From Treponema sp. UBA6988 (GTDB taxonomy: Bacteria > Spirochaetota > Spirochaetia > Treponematales > Treponemataceae), in the NCBI GenBank assembly GCA_002448445.1, contig DJYC01000112.1, positions 1 through 12,398 of the forward strand: 12,398 nt of DNA. Direction: 5' to 3'. This document shows, piece by piece, positions 1-6,196 of the stretch (positions are counted from its first letter, which is position 1; the number at the start of each line of letters is the position of its first letter). Below the pieces are notes generated by a model. That model did no database searches, was not told the origin of the DNA, and saw only the letters and a list, made by a program, of their open reading frames with translations. The position numbers were made by a program, and so were the translations under genes.

Positions 1-1
1 T

Positions 2-466
2 ATGAACATGCTCACAGGCCGCTTTGCACGCCCAACTGGTGAAAACAATGTTACAGCTTCTATGTGGCTCCACATTGGTGCTAACATGGACCAGAGAACA
101 CAGGTTTACATCGGAACAATGAGCGCAGCAGCTCTCGGACTCCGCAACGTTGGTACAGAAGAAATCATGACTCTTGGTACTCCAGACGAAGCAAACCGCG
201 CAATCGGTACTCTCGACGAAGCAATCAAGAAGATCAACAAGCAGCGCGCAGACCTTGGTGCATACCAGAACCGCCTCGAAAAGACAGTTGTTGGTTTGGA
301 CATTGGTGCTGAAAACCTCCAGGCTTCAGAAAGCCGCATCCGTGATACAGACATGGCAAAGGAAATGGTTGACTTTACAAAGAACAACATCCTTTCTCAG
401 GCCGGTACCGCAATGCTCGCACAGGCTAACCAGAGCTCACAGAACGTTCTTGCTCTGTTGCAGTAG
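2..466 (+). CDS. flaB: Flagellin FlaB, C-terminal part (5' end outside window)
   Basis: Core protein of the spirochaete periplasmic flagellar filament. The reading frame is open at the left edge, so the ATG at 2 is an internal methionine. About 154 of the roughly 286 residues usual for FlaB are present, and the N-terminal D0/D1 helices lie outside the window. Visible family features are the MNMLTGRF segment that follows the N-terminal helices, the HIGANMDQR stretch, NKQRADLGAYQNRLE of the D1 helix, ENLQASESRIRDTDMAKEMV, and the terminal D0 helix that ends NQSSQNVLALLQ. These match treponemal FlaB as I know it. The stop at 464-466 is followed directly by a strong terminator, so this is the last gene of its transcript. 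Which flaB paralogue it is cannot be decided. Confidence 0.96.
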   Translation: MNMLTGRFARPTGENNVTASMWLHIGANMDQRTQVYIGTMSAAALGLRNVGTEEIMTLGTPDEANRAIGTLDEAIKKINKQRADLGAYQNRLEKTVVGLDIGAENLQASESRIRDTDMAKEMVDFTKNNILSQAGTAMLAQANQSSQNVLALLQ

Positions 467-499
467 TTTGTGTCGCCTAGCGGCTTAGCATTATAGGAT

Positions 500-546
500 A
501 CACCCGCTGTAACTTCCAATACGGACTTACGGCGGGTGTTTTTTTA
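500..546 (+). terminator. Rho-independent terminator of flaB
   Basis: Thirteen bases at 500-512 pair with 527-539 through one G-T pair. The loop is 14 nt, and the 3' arm runs straight into a T tract at 539-545. It begins about 35 nt after the flagellin stop and separates it from the flavodoxin genes. Confidence 0.93.
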
Positions 547-576
547 TTGACGCTATCACATATTGACGCTGTCACT
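545..576 (+). repeat. Tandem 16-bp repeat next to a promoter
   Basis: Two adjacent 16-bp units, tattgacgctatcaca at 545-560 and tattgacgctgtcact at 561-576, differ at two positions. They end exactly where the putative -35 box of the next operon begins (576). They could be paired binding sites for a regulator, but this is inference from position only. Confidence 0.6.
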
Positions 577-604
577 TGAAAATTGCCCCGAAGTGAATTA
601 AACT
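576..604 (+). promoter_or_regulatory. Putative sigma70-type promoter, flavodoxin operon
   Basis: TTGAAA at 576-581, a 17-nt spacer, and TAAACT at 599-604 (4 of 6 to the -10 consensus). The -10 ends 8 nt before the ATG at 613, so transcription would start at or next to the start codon. Confidence 0.5.
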
Positions 605-612
605 TATTTAAT

Positions 613-1134
613 ATGAAGGCATTTTCTGCCCCTGAAAGAAAGACTCTAAAAGTAATTCTAACCGACATTGAAAATCCGTCTCTTTCGGTTTCTGGCGACT
701 ACAGGCTCTACAAAAAGGGCATGGATGTTCACAGCTGTACGGGCTGTTTTGGCTGCTGGACAAAGACACCCGGCAAGTGCCTTATAAAGGATGATTCCGC
801 CCGTTTTGCAGAAGACCTGGGAAAATGCACAGAACTGATAATAATAAGCCGCTGCGTCTACGGAGGTGTTAGCCCCTTTGTAAAAAAAATGCAGGACCGG
901 GGGTTGCCATCTTTGCTCCCCTTCTTCTTGATACGCAATAAGGAGATGCACCACAAAAAGAGGTACGGGAACAGATTTACCCTTTCCGCACTCTTTTATG
1001 GAAAAAACATTACTGAAGACGAAAAGGAAACCGCCAAAACTCTTATTGAAAGGAATGCCCTCAACTACGACGCAATTTCGACTGAAGTCCGTTTTTTTAG
1101 TGATGAAAAGGAAATTGGGGAGTTAAGCCTATGA
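613..1134 (+). CDS. Flavodoxin-fold protein with Fe-S-flavoprotein-like cysteine motif
   Basis: Probable redox protein of the NADPH-dependent FMN reductase/flavodoxin superfamily, 173 aa. It shows C42-x2-C45-x2-C48-x7-C56, the compact cysteine spacing of iron-sulfur flavoproteins, followed by IKDD and the core strand ELIIISRCVYGG (about 79-90). The usual N-terminal phosphate loop (GSPR-type) is absent; the first strand reads LKVILTDIENP. So FMN binding may differ from classical members, or the cysteines may hold a cluster or only stabilise the fold. The reading frame extends up to a TTG at 583, but ATG 613 is preferred because it sits 8 nt after a putative -10 box and starts close to the first strand. 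No Shine-Dalgarno is visible. It overlaps the next reductase by ATGA and is probably co-transcribed with it. The substrate is unknown. Confidence 0.85.
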   Translation: MKAFSAPERKTLKVILTDIENPSLSVSGDYRLYKKGMDVHSCTGCFGCWTKTPGKCLIKDDSARFAEDLGKCTELIIISRCVYGGVSPFVKKMQDRGLPSLLPFFLIRNKEMHHKKRYGNRFTLSALFYGKNITEDEKETAKTLIERNALNYDAISTEVRFFSDEKEIGELSL

Positions 1135-1751
1135 AAGTCGCACTCATAAACGCAAGCCCCAGGGGAAATTCCAGCACGAGCAGATTCCTTCTTGAGCAAA
1201 TAAAATCCTGTGCAAGGGACGGCTGCACTTTTTCCGAAGTGGGTGCAAACAGGGAAAGCTTTGCAGACGACCAGCTTCAAGTCCTAAGGGAAGCCGAAGC
1301 CTGGGTTTTTGCTAACCCCATCTACATAGATTCGCTTCCTGGGCATCTTATTCCCCTTCTTATGCAACTGGAAGCAGACCAATTTGCTGGACACAAGGTT
1401 TATGCCTTAGTCAACTGCGGCTTTTTCGAATCAAGCCACAACAGGACGGCAATCCGCATATACGAAAACTGGTGCAAAAAAAGCGGCAACGAATGGTGCG
1501 GTGCAGCTGCAATAGGGGGTGGCGGTGCAATCGAACACATGCATTCAGTTCCCTTAGACAAAGGGCCTCTTAGTCCGGTCGGAAAAGTCCTAAAACGGAC
1601 CGCTGACTGCATAAAAAGCGGCAGCAGGATGCAAAATGCCTTTGTTTCTGTGGGAATTCCCCGCTTTTTATACATAATATGCGCCAACTACGCTTGGAAA
1701 AAATCCGCCAAGCATAACGGCCTTAAGGTAAAAGACCTGTACCGCAAGTAG
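1131..1751 (+). CDS. NAD(P)H-dependent FMN reductase / flavodoxin-family oxidoreductase
   Basis: Cytoplasmic flavin reductase-type protein, 206 aa. The N-terminus MKVALINASPRGNSST is the family's first strand and FMN-phosphate loop (S9-P10-R11-G12-N13). AWVFANPIYIDSLPGHLIPLLMQLE (about 57-81) is the conserved second flavin-contact region, and YALVNCGFFESS (about 87-98) is the third strand and loop. The ATG overlaps the upstream stop as ATGA, and GGGGAG sits about 8 nt upstream inside the first gene, so translation is coupled. The pairing of a cysteine-rich P-loop-less partner with a complete reductase suggests a two-component electron-transfer unit, which is inference. The C-terminus (about 140-206) is basic and less conserved. 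The electron acceptor is not predictable. Confidence 0.9.
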   Translation: MKVALINASPRGNSSTSRFLLEQIKSCARDGCTFSEVGANRESFADDQLQVLREAEAWVFANPIYIDSLPGHLIPLLMQLEADQFAGHKVYALVNCGFFESSHNRTAIRIYENWCKKSGNEWCGAAAIGGGGAIEHMHSVPLDKGPLSPVGKVLKRTADCIKSGSRMQNAFVSVGIPRFLYIICANYAWKKSAKHNGLKVKDLYRK

Positions 1752-1773
1752 CAAGGAGAAAATTCAAATTTCC

Positions 1774-2925
1774 TTATAAACTTCCAAGGGCCTGCATCTG
1801 GGCAGCGGCAATTTTGTCTGCCGGGTCTATCTCAAGCACGGTCTTAAAATACCTTACAGCCTCATCCTTCTGGCCAAGTTTAAGGAAAAGGCAGCCAAGG
1901 TTGCTGATTATCTTTGTGTTTTCGGGGTCCATGGAAAGGGCATCGTTAAGGGAATCCTGGGCACCGTCCATGTCTCCGGTTTCCATCTGGCAGATTGCAA
2001 GCTCGTTCAAAGTGTCTGCGCTTTCGTCGCCGCCTTCGCACTCGCGGGCCTTTTCAAAAGCCTTAAGGGCATCCTCAAAGCGTTCAAGCCTGCGCAAGCC
2101 CCAGCCCAAGAGAAACCAGGCATTCCAAACTGCGGGATTGTCCTGCAAAAAGAGGCGCACTTCTTCAAGGCCTTCTTCTTCCTTTCCCCCGGCAATAAGC
2201 TCGTAGGCATGGTGAAAGCGGTCGCTTGAAAGGTTTCTGCTGTCTATCTTGTTGATGATTTCCTGGGCACGCTCCTTCTTGTAAAGGCCGTTTTCTCCCA
2301 AATCCTCATCCTTGGTGTCGGAAGTCAGTGCCAAAAAACTTTCAAACGCTCCCTTTGCCTCGCCGTAATTGCGCTGCTTTAAATAGAAGAAACCCGCGTT
2401 AAAAAAGGCGTCAGGAATTTCGGGGTCGCTGTCCATGGCCTCCTTGTAGTAGCCCAGTGCAGATGAATCGTAGGCGTCTGCATCGTCATTCATGCCGTTC
2501 TTGCGGTATGAATCTGCCCTCTGGTCAAAGAAAATAGCCATGTTAAGAATTATCGCCTTGTCGGCAGGGTCAAGTCCGTGCAGGGCAGACCAAATTTCCT
2601 CTGCCAAATCCCAGTCCTCGTTGCGGGTCTTGAGGATTGCCGCTTCCCCCAGCTCCTTCTTAATGTTGGGGCGGGCCTCCATGATAATCTTGCGGTAGTA
2701 GTCAAGGTGCTCGTTTTCCCTGTCGTAGGCAAGGACCGTGAGTATGCCCGAAAGAATCTGCTCCTGGGTCAGCTCCTTTATGTCAAAGGTCTCCGAATCG
2801 CTGGAATCCTTTTTCTGCACCGGAAGCAAAATTTCCGGATCAATCTTTACCGCATGGTCTGAAAGTGCAAAATCAGACGGCAACTTTATAAAATAAACAG
2901 AGTTTAATGGATTTGATGGAATCAT
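1774..2925 (-). CDS. Tetratricopeptide-repeat (TPR) protein
   Basis: Scaffold or protein-interaction protein of 383 aa with no signal peptide or membrane segment, so probably cytoplasmic. TPR-like helical pairs are clear at about 165-200 (AFFNAGFFYLKQRNYGEAKGA), 265-300 (AWFLLGWGLRRLERFEDALK), 303-336 and 337-370, the last two ending in the typical DPEN and DPAD turns. The N-terminal 160 residues are acidic and more divergent but also helical. An AAGGAA Shine-Dalgarno lies about 7 nt before the ATG. It follows the PilZ gene on the same strand after 85 nt, so the two may be co-transcribed. It converges tail to tail with the FMN reductase across only 22 nt. The partner is unknown; a role beside the c-di-GMP effector would be inference from position. 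Confidence 0.9.
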   Translation of the reverse strand: MIPSNPLNSVYFIKLPSDFALSDHAVKIDPEILLPVQKKDSSDSETFDIKELTQEQILSGILTVLAYDRENEHLDYYRKIIMEARPNIKKELGEAAILKTRNEDWDLAEEIWSALHGLDPADKAIILNMAIFFDQRADSYRKNGMNDDADAYDSSALGYYKEAMDSDPEIPDAFFNAGFFYLKQRNYGEAKGAFESFLALTSDTKDEDLGENGLYKKERAQEIINKIDSRNLSSDRFHHAYELIAGGKEEEGLEEVRLFLQDNPAVWNAWFLLGWGLRRLERFEDALKAFEKARECEGGDESADTLNELAICQMETGDMDGAQDSLNDALSMDPENTKIISNLGCLFLKLGQKDEAVRYFKTVLEIDPADKIAAAQMQALGSL

Positions 2926-3010
2926 AACTTTTCCTTACCGGGAGGGATGCCTGGGCCCCGCAAGCAGCCATGACCTAGCTGGACATGCCCTTTCGCGGAA
3001 CATTTGACTT

Positions 3011-3877
3011 TTATTGGGCTGAATTACCCTGGGATTCTGCCTGTGACTGCATTTCCTTTGCGGAAGCGTCCAGTTCATTCTTACGCACGGAAGTCAGGTA
3101 GTTGTTGATGTGAATCTTGTACGAAAGCGTAACCGATTCCTCCGAAAACTGGATGTTTGCGGCAACAATGTCCTTTCTGCCTTCAACTTCGCCGGTAGAA
3201 ACAATGCGTCCCCTAAGGTTGATTATTTCATGCGGCTCGTCAAATTCAAGGTTAAGCAAAACTTCCTTGTCCTTAAGGAACTGGGGAAGCCCCAAAAGCA
3301 GAACCTTCGCACCACCAAAGGAAAGGTCGCGCAAAATGCAGTGGCGGGGAACATTCTGAATAGAAATAATACTTTCTTCTTTTGGAATTCCAAGCTTTCT
3401 GCAGGAGTCCGGGGTAAGGACTATGCGGTCTTCCTTGCGCTTTATGGCGTTTGCATTTGCATCAATCAGGTGGCCGATTTTTTCGATAAAGTCATCCGGC
3501 GGCTTCTGCGTATAAATCACTTCAAGAACGGCAAGGTCGCGGCTGTTCATATATGAAGAAATTGAGCCAATCTTTCCGCTTATAAGGAAAGTCATCATCT
3601 GGCCGTCGTTCTGGTAAAAACAATAGCGCAAGTTTACGGCCGGAGCGTCCCTGCGTGCAAGCTGCTGGAAGGCGCTGCCCTTTGTGCCGATGATAATCTT
3701 TGCCTTTGCAAAGGACGTGGAGTTGATTATACAAGGCCACTGGTTGCCAGTACACTTAATGTAAATTTGGCGCGGATCCAAAGCCAGAGTATGCATAATG
3801 TCTTTTGTGAACGCTATCTCTGTATCGCGATATTCTTCGTAATAGCGCCCAATTTGTTGACTGGTTAAGACTGCCAT
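3011..3877 (-). CDS. PilZ-domain protein, c-di-GMP effector
   Basis: Predicted cyclic-di-GMP-binding regulator, 288 aa, with no signal peptide. The C-terminal PilZ domain carries both ligand motifs: RxxxR as R147-KED-R151 and DxSxxG as D184-L-S186-FG-G189, about 33 residues apart as is usual. Residues 1-140 form a separate N-terminal domain, as in YcgR-like two-domain PilZ proteins, though I do not recognise its family. The tail from about 265 is polar, rich in Q, S and E, and probably disordered. The flagellin gene lies on the same segment, and PilZ proteins often tune motility, but a link here is inference. The ATG at 3877 has an AGGA only 1 nt away, too close for normal initiation, and a well-formed promoter ends 7 nt upstream. 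Leaderless translation, or a start at M28, are the alternatives. Confidence 0.92.
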   Translation of the reverse strand: MAVLTSQQIGRYYEEYRDTEIAFTKDIMHTLALDPRQIYIKCTGNQWPCIINSTSFAKAKIIIGTKGSAFQQLARRDAPAVNLRYCFYQNDGQMMTFLISGKIGSISSYMNSRDLAVLEVIYTQKPPDDFIEKIGHLIDANANAIKRKEDRIVLTPDSCRKLGIPKEESIISIQNVPRHCILRDLSFGGAKVLLLGLPQFLKDKEVLLNLEFDEPHEIINLRGRIVSTGEVEGRKDIVAANIQFSEESVTLSYKIHINNYLTSVRKNELDASAKEMQSQAESQGNSAQ

Positions 3878-3884
3878 ATCCTAT

Positions 3885-3913
3885 ATAATAATGAATAATT
3901 CCTTACTTGTAAA
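3885..3913 (-). promoter_or_regulatory. Sigma70-type promoter of the PilZ gene
   Basis: On the minus strand TTTACA (3913-3908) is followed by exactly 17 nt and TATTAT (3890-3885). Both boxes match the consensus at 5 of 6 positions. The -10 ends 7 nt before the ATG at 3877, so the predicted transcript has almost no 5' leader. Confidence 0.72.
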
Positions 3914-3956
3914 GATTTAAATTGAATTTTGTCCTTTTTGTATTTTTGTATCTTCT

Positions 3957-4341
3957 GGACCGCACTTAATTTGCAAACCCGCTTTCCAGGGTTCCGGCTT
4001 TCGCCTCCATTGCCTGACGGCAACTTACGCCCTTCCAATCGGGGGTAGGCTTTGTTTGCAGAAGAAAAGTGCAAATCTAAAAGAAACTTAGCAAGCATTA
4101 ATCTAAATGCGTAAGCACTTCCATTCCCGGCTGAAAACGCGTCAAAAAAGCCGAGCGCGGATACAAGGTATCAGACTCGCTACGCTCGCACCGCGCAAAT
4201 GCTTTTTTGCCGCGTTTTCAGCCTACATTCCAGTGCTTCCGCACACTGTTTTGCTAAATTACATTCTATGTTAGTTGCACTTACCTTCTACAAGTTCTGG
4301 AGAAAGAAGAAAAGCTTTCTTTGCAAAGTGCAGGTGTCCAA
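3957..4341. repeat. Long imperfect inverted repeat filling the PilZ-acyltransferase gap
   Basis: This 466-nt gap contains no convincing gene. The best-paired core is 4129-4151 against 4201-4223 (22 of 23 positions). Weaker matched blocks continue outward: 4109-4119 with 4232-4242, ttagcaa at 4088-4094 with 4251-4257, aagtgcaa at 4067-4074 with 4275-4282, and 'ggac...gcactt...tttgcaaa' near 3958-3979 with its inverse near 4321-4340. The sides also fold locally (gcactt...tttgca...aagtgc motifs recur). Positions 3981-4013 resemble the complement of 6011-6044. It is best read as a degenerate palindromic or MITE-like composite, and it may act as a terminator-like structured region for the acyltransferase transcript. 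Confidence 0.7.
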
Positions 4342-4343
4342 AA

Positions 4344-5249
4344 CTAATAGATCTTTTGGATTTCCTCGTGCTGTTTCTCCAAAAGCTCCATTACATGGTC
4401 TATCATTTTCTGCTTGGGGTCAGCCTCGTCTTCCGGCAAAGAAGCAAGGTATTCCTTACGGAAAGGCTTGCATTCGATTACAGGGCTTGCCGTAAAAATC
4501 ATCTTGGCAGGGGCAACAAGGTCGTCCAGCATGTCCTCGTTCTGAATTTCAAGGATGCTGCCGTTAATGCTGACCAAAATCACAATGTCAAACATGCGGA
4601 GGTAGCTGTCTATCTCGCGCAAACCACGCTTTGTTTCCGGATGGCCGGGTCTGTAGCGGGTTCCAGAGGGGAAAACAAGGATTACCTGTCCCCTTCTCTT
4701 GCAGTCATCCATGGCATGCATGGCGGCCAGGTTGATTTTTCTTGCCTTCTGCTCTTCTGCCTTGGCTTCCTCTTCCGTAGCGGCATTCTTTTCGTTTGTG
4801 TCCAGGCTGCGGGTAGGATAAATTACAACGCGGGTAAAACTTTCCGCAAAGGCACGCACGATGGGGCTTGCCTCGTTAAGCTTCATCCCTGCAATGGCAA
4901 CGATTCTCTTGGAAAGGTCAGAAAGCTTTTCCTTGCCCGAATGCTCAAGCATGTAGCAAAAGGCGGGAAGGTCTGTATTGGAATAGTGCTCCATAAGGAT
5001 AAGGCCACGCTTACCTGCGCAAACCTCATCATAGAACTTTTCAAAATTCTCCGTACCCTCAAGGTGGCTCTCCGGCAGGGTATTGTCCTCCACGAGCGCA
5101 TCCATAATCTTACGGGTCGTGGGATTCTCTTCCTGGTAAACATTGGTGCTGTCAATCTTAGCAGCCGCAACAGAAAGACTTGCAAGCTTCTTAAACGATT
5201 CACCGTAGCGCTCTTTAAGCGACATCTTTCTGACAGTTTCTTTTTCCAT
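4344..5249 (-). CDS. Glycerolipid acyltransferase (PlsC/GPAT superfamily)
   Basis: Acyltransferase of phospholipid synthesis that would acylate glycerol-3-phosphate or lysophosphatidate, 301 aa. The catalytic HX4D motif is H88-YSNT-D93 in LMEHYSNTDLP. The substrate-binding motif appears as F193-PSGTR-198 followed by YRPG, closer to the FPSG form of soluble plastid or chlamydial GPATs than to the FPEGT of standard PlsC. No clear transmembrane segment is seen, so it may be soluble or peripheral. Residues about 155-172 form a charged Glu/Lys/Ala-rich insertion. The open frame reaches further upstream (to 5318), but ATG 5249 is chosen because GGAG lies 8 nt before it and a promoter (5296-5325) sits inside the longer frame. 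The exact acyl acceptor is uncertain. Confidence 0.87.
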   Translation of the reverse strand: MEKETVRKMSLKERYGESFKKLASLSVAAAKIDSTNVYQEENPTTRKIMDALVEDNTLPESHLEGTENFEKFYDEVCAGKRGLILMEHYSNTDLPAFCYMLEHSGKEKLSDLSKRIVAIAGMKLNEASPIVRAFAESFTRVVIYPTRSLDTNEKNAATEEEAKAEEQKARKINLAAMHAMDDCKRRGQVILVFPSGTRYRPGHPETKRGLREIDSYLRMFDIVILVSINGSILEIQNEDMLDDLVAPAKMIFTASPVIECKPFRKEYLASLPEDEADPKQKMIDHVMELLEKQHEEIQKIY

Positions 5250-5295
5250 ACGACTAACTCCGTTGTGTGTAATAGGGCATCTCTCGTGAATTTCT

Positions 5296-5325
5296 ATTTT
5301 AAGTCGAAAAGGGCACAAAGGTCAA
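5296..5325 (-). promoter_or_regulatory. Sigma70-type promoter of the acyltransferase gene
   Basis: Minus-strand TTGACC (5325-5320), an 18-nt spacer and TAAAAT (5301-5296). Each box matches the consensus at 5 of 6 positions. The start site would lie near 5289, giving a leader of about 40 nt with a GGAG ribosome-binding site. This is the normal-leader contrast to the genes at 3877 and 6197. Confidence 0.65.
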
Positions 5326-5423
5326 TCAGTGGGCAGATTGTGTTTAAAAAGCATTCCATCTGTCATAATTGTATAGCAAATATAGAAGACTATTATCTTG
5401 CAAAAAATCCTATAAAGACTGGG

Positions 5424-5451
5424 TTGCGAAAGGAAAGAAAACTTATATAAT
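5424..5451 (+). promoter_or_regulatory. Possible promoter reading into the 5449-5650 element
   Basis: TTGCGA at 5424-5429, a 16-nt spacer and a perfect TATAAT at 5446-5451. Predicted transcription starts near 5458, inside the left arm of the inverted-repeat element, and would run on to the small ORF at 5649. The -35 is only 4 of 6 and the spacer is short. The rest of the 5330-5448 stretch shows nothing else. Confidence 0.4.
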
Positions 5452-5650
5452 TGGTCCAATTTCGAGTTTTCGTAGTGCAACAGAAAAATTGGCGGAAGCG
5501 ATTTTTGAACCGAAAAAAATTCTGCACACACGGCGTAGCAAGTGCGTTCGGCGTGCCCGAAGGGATAGCGCGGAAGCCTTTTTTCGGGACAAAAACCGTT
5601 GGGAGCCAATTTTTCTACTGCAAATATAAAACTCAAAGTTTGTCCTAATT
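5449..5650. mobile_element. MITE-like inverted-repeat element
   Basis: About 202 bp bounded by AATT on both sides (5449-5452 and 5647-5650). The terminal arms are imperfectly inverted over some 40 nt and include a perfect 12-bp block, agaaaaattggc at 5482-5493 against 5605-5616. An inner 9-bp pair, ccgaaaaaa at 5510-5518 and its complement at 5579-5587, allows a long hairpin. There is no transposase. The left arm at 5453-5480 recurs at 12371-12398 (25 of 28 identical), so the element is dispersed. The centre is a GC-richer palindromic stretch like those in other gaps of this window. Confidence 0.72.
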
Positions 5651-5930
5651 GAATACACACTGGGACGAAGCAAAGAATAAAATCGTAAAAGACAGATACA
5701 AGATCAGTGATGGTGAATACATGCAGATTATAAAGGTAGCGGAGGACTGCCTCTACGTAAAGAACCCAAAGCCCAAGAAACACGTCTTGGATGCCCCGGG
5801 TTTTTGCGGTGTAAGCATTGGCTGTACAAACAATATCTCCGGAAGCTACCACCTGCAATCCCCAGACGGAAGCCTAAAAATCAACGGTCAGGTAATTCAG
5901 GCAATCAGAAGCGCAGCGGGTATAAAATAA
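5649..5930 (+). CDS. Hypothetical small protein, possibly 5'-truncated
   Basis: A 93-residue open frame starting at TTG 5649, or at the first ATG (5721), which would give 69 residues. I do not recognise it. Codon use looks genuine and the protein is soluble in character (HWDEAKNKIVKDRYKISDGEY, then a Cys/Gly segment PGFCGVSIGCTNN). No Shine-Dalgarno is visible at either start. The frame opens exactly at the right end of the inverted-repeat element, with an in-frame TAA just upstream in the repeat. So it may be the 3' remnant of a gene that the element cut, or a small gene read from the putative promoter at 5424-5451. It could also be non-coding. Confidence 0.4.
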   Translation: MNTHWDEAKNKIVKDRYKISDGEYMQIIKVAEDCLYVKNPKPKKHVLDAPGFCGVSIGCTNNISGSYHLQSPDGSLKINGQVIQAIRSAAGIK

Positions 5931-6141
5931 GCAGTTCAACCGCAAGCAAAAATGCAGCATAAAAAAGCACGGCAGGCACTGGAGGTGGTCCGCCAAAGGC
6001 GGATTGCGAAGCAATGGAGGCCGAAGGGCCGGAACCCCGGAAGCGCCACCCACAAGGAATATTAGGCTGCAAAAGAAATACCAGTCCCAAAATCAACTGC
6101 CGCAAAAAATTCAAAAGACCAATTACTGATTCAGACTGCAA
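5905..6141 (-). CDS. Possible two-helix small membrane protein containing a palindromic repeat
   Basis: A 78-residue open frame from TTG 6141. It has two hydrophobic stretches, about 6-24 (VIGLLNFLRQLILGLVFLL) and about 54-75 (VPAVLFYAAFLLAVELLIL). A Gly/Ser/Pro-rich linker lies between them and is encoded entirely by the micro-hairpin repeat at 5989-6044. There is no Shine-Dalgarno, the start is TTG, and it overlaps the neighbouring plus-strand ORF by 26 bases. It may be a real small protein with an in-frame palindromic insertion, or a chance frame through a repeat. Confidence 0.25.
   Translation of the reverse strand: MQSESVIGLLNFLRQLILGLVFLLQPNIPCGWRFRGSGPSASIASQSAFGGPPPVPAVLFYAAFLLAVELLILYPLRF
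5989..6044. repeat. String of four consecutive micro-hairpins
   Basis: Four back-to-back perfect short stems: tccgcc-aaa-ggcgga (5989-6003), attgc-gaa-gcaat (6003-6015), ggcc-gaag-ggcc (6019-6030) and ccgg-aacc-ccgg (6029-6040). The third and fourth share two bases. Positions 6011-6044 resemble the complement of 3981-4013, so this is a dispersed palindromic module. The remaining gap up to 6159 shows no further structure. Confidence 0.75.
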
Positions 6142-6159
6142 GCGAGTTCTGCCTACGCA

Positions 6160-6188
6160 TTGAACAGAGGCGCGTAATTTGTTATAGT
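6160..6188 (+). promoter_or_regulatory. Sigma70-type promoter of the U32 gene
   Basis: TTGAAC at 6160-6165, exactly 17 nt, and TATAGT at 6183-6188 (5 of 6 in the -10). A second TATAAT (6191-6196) directly abuts the ATG. With the first pair, transcription would begin about 1-2 nt from the ATG at 6197. Confidence 0.68.
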
Positions 6189-6196
6189 GTTATAAT

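Noticed and set aside
583..612. TTG at 583 as start of the first flavodoxin gene
   Set aside because: It lies inside the putative promoter spacer, has no ribosome-binding site, and adds residues before the first strand. ATG 613 is better.
1752..1776. aaggag...tttcctt near-palindrome as bidirectional terminator
   Set aside because: The pairing needs a bulge, is AT-rich and weak, and lies against the TPR stop codon.
2926..3010. GC-rich gap between PilZ and TPR as terminator or riboswitch
   Set aside because: Only a partial stem (agggcatg.../...gcatccct) was found, with no T tract and no recognised aptamer.
4275..5450. 391-residue open frame on the plus strand opposite the acyltransferase
   Set aside because: It runs antisense through a gene with clear HX4D and FPSGTR motifs. 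Its own translation shows no domain and it extends into repeats on both sides.
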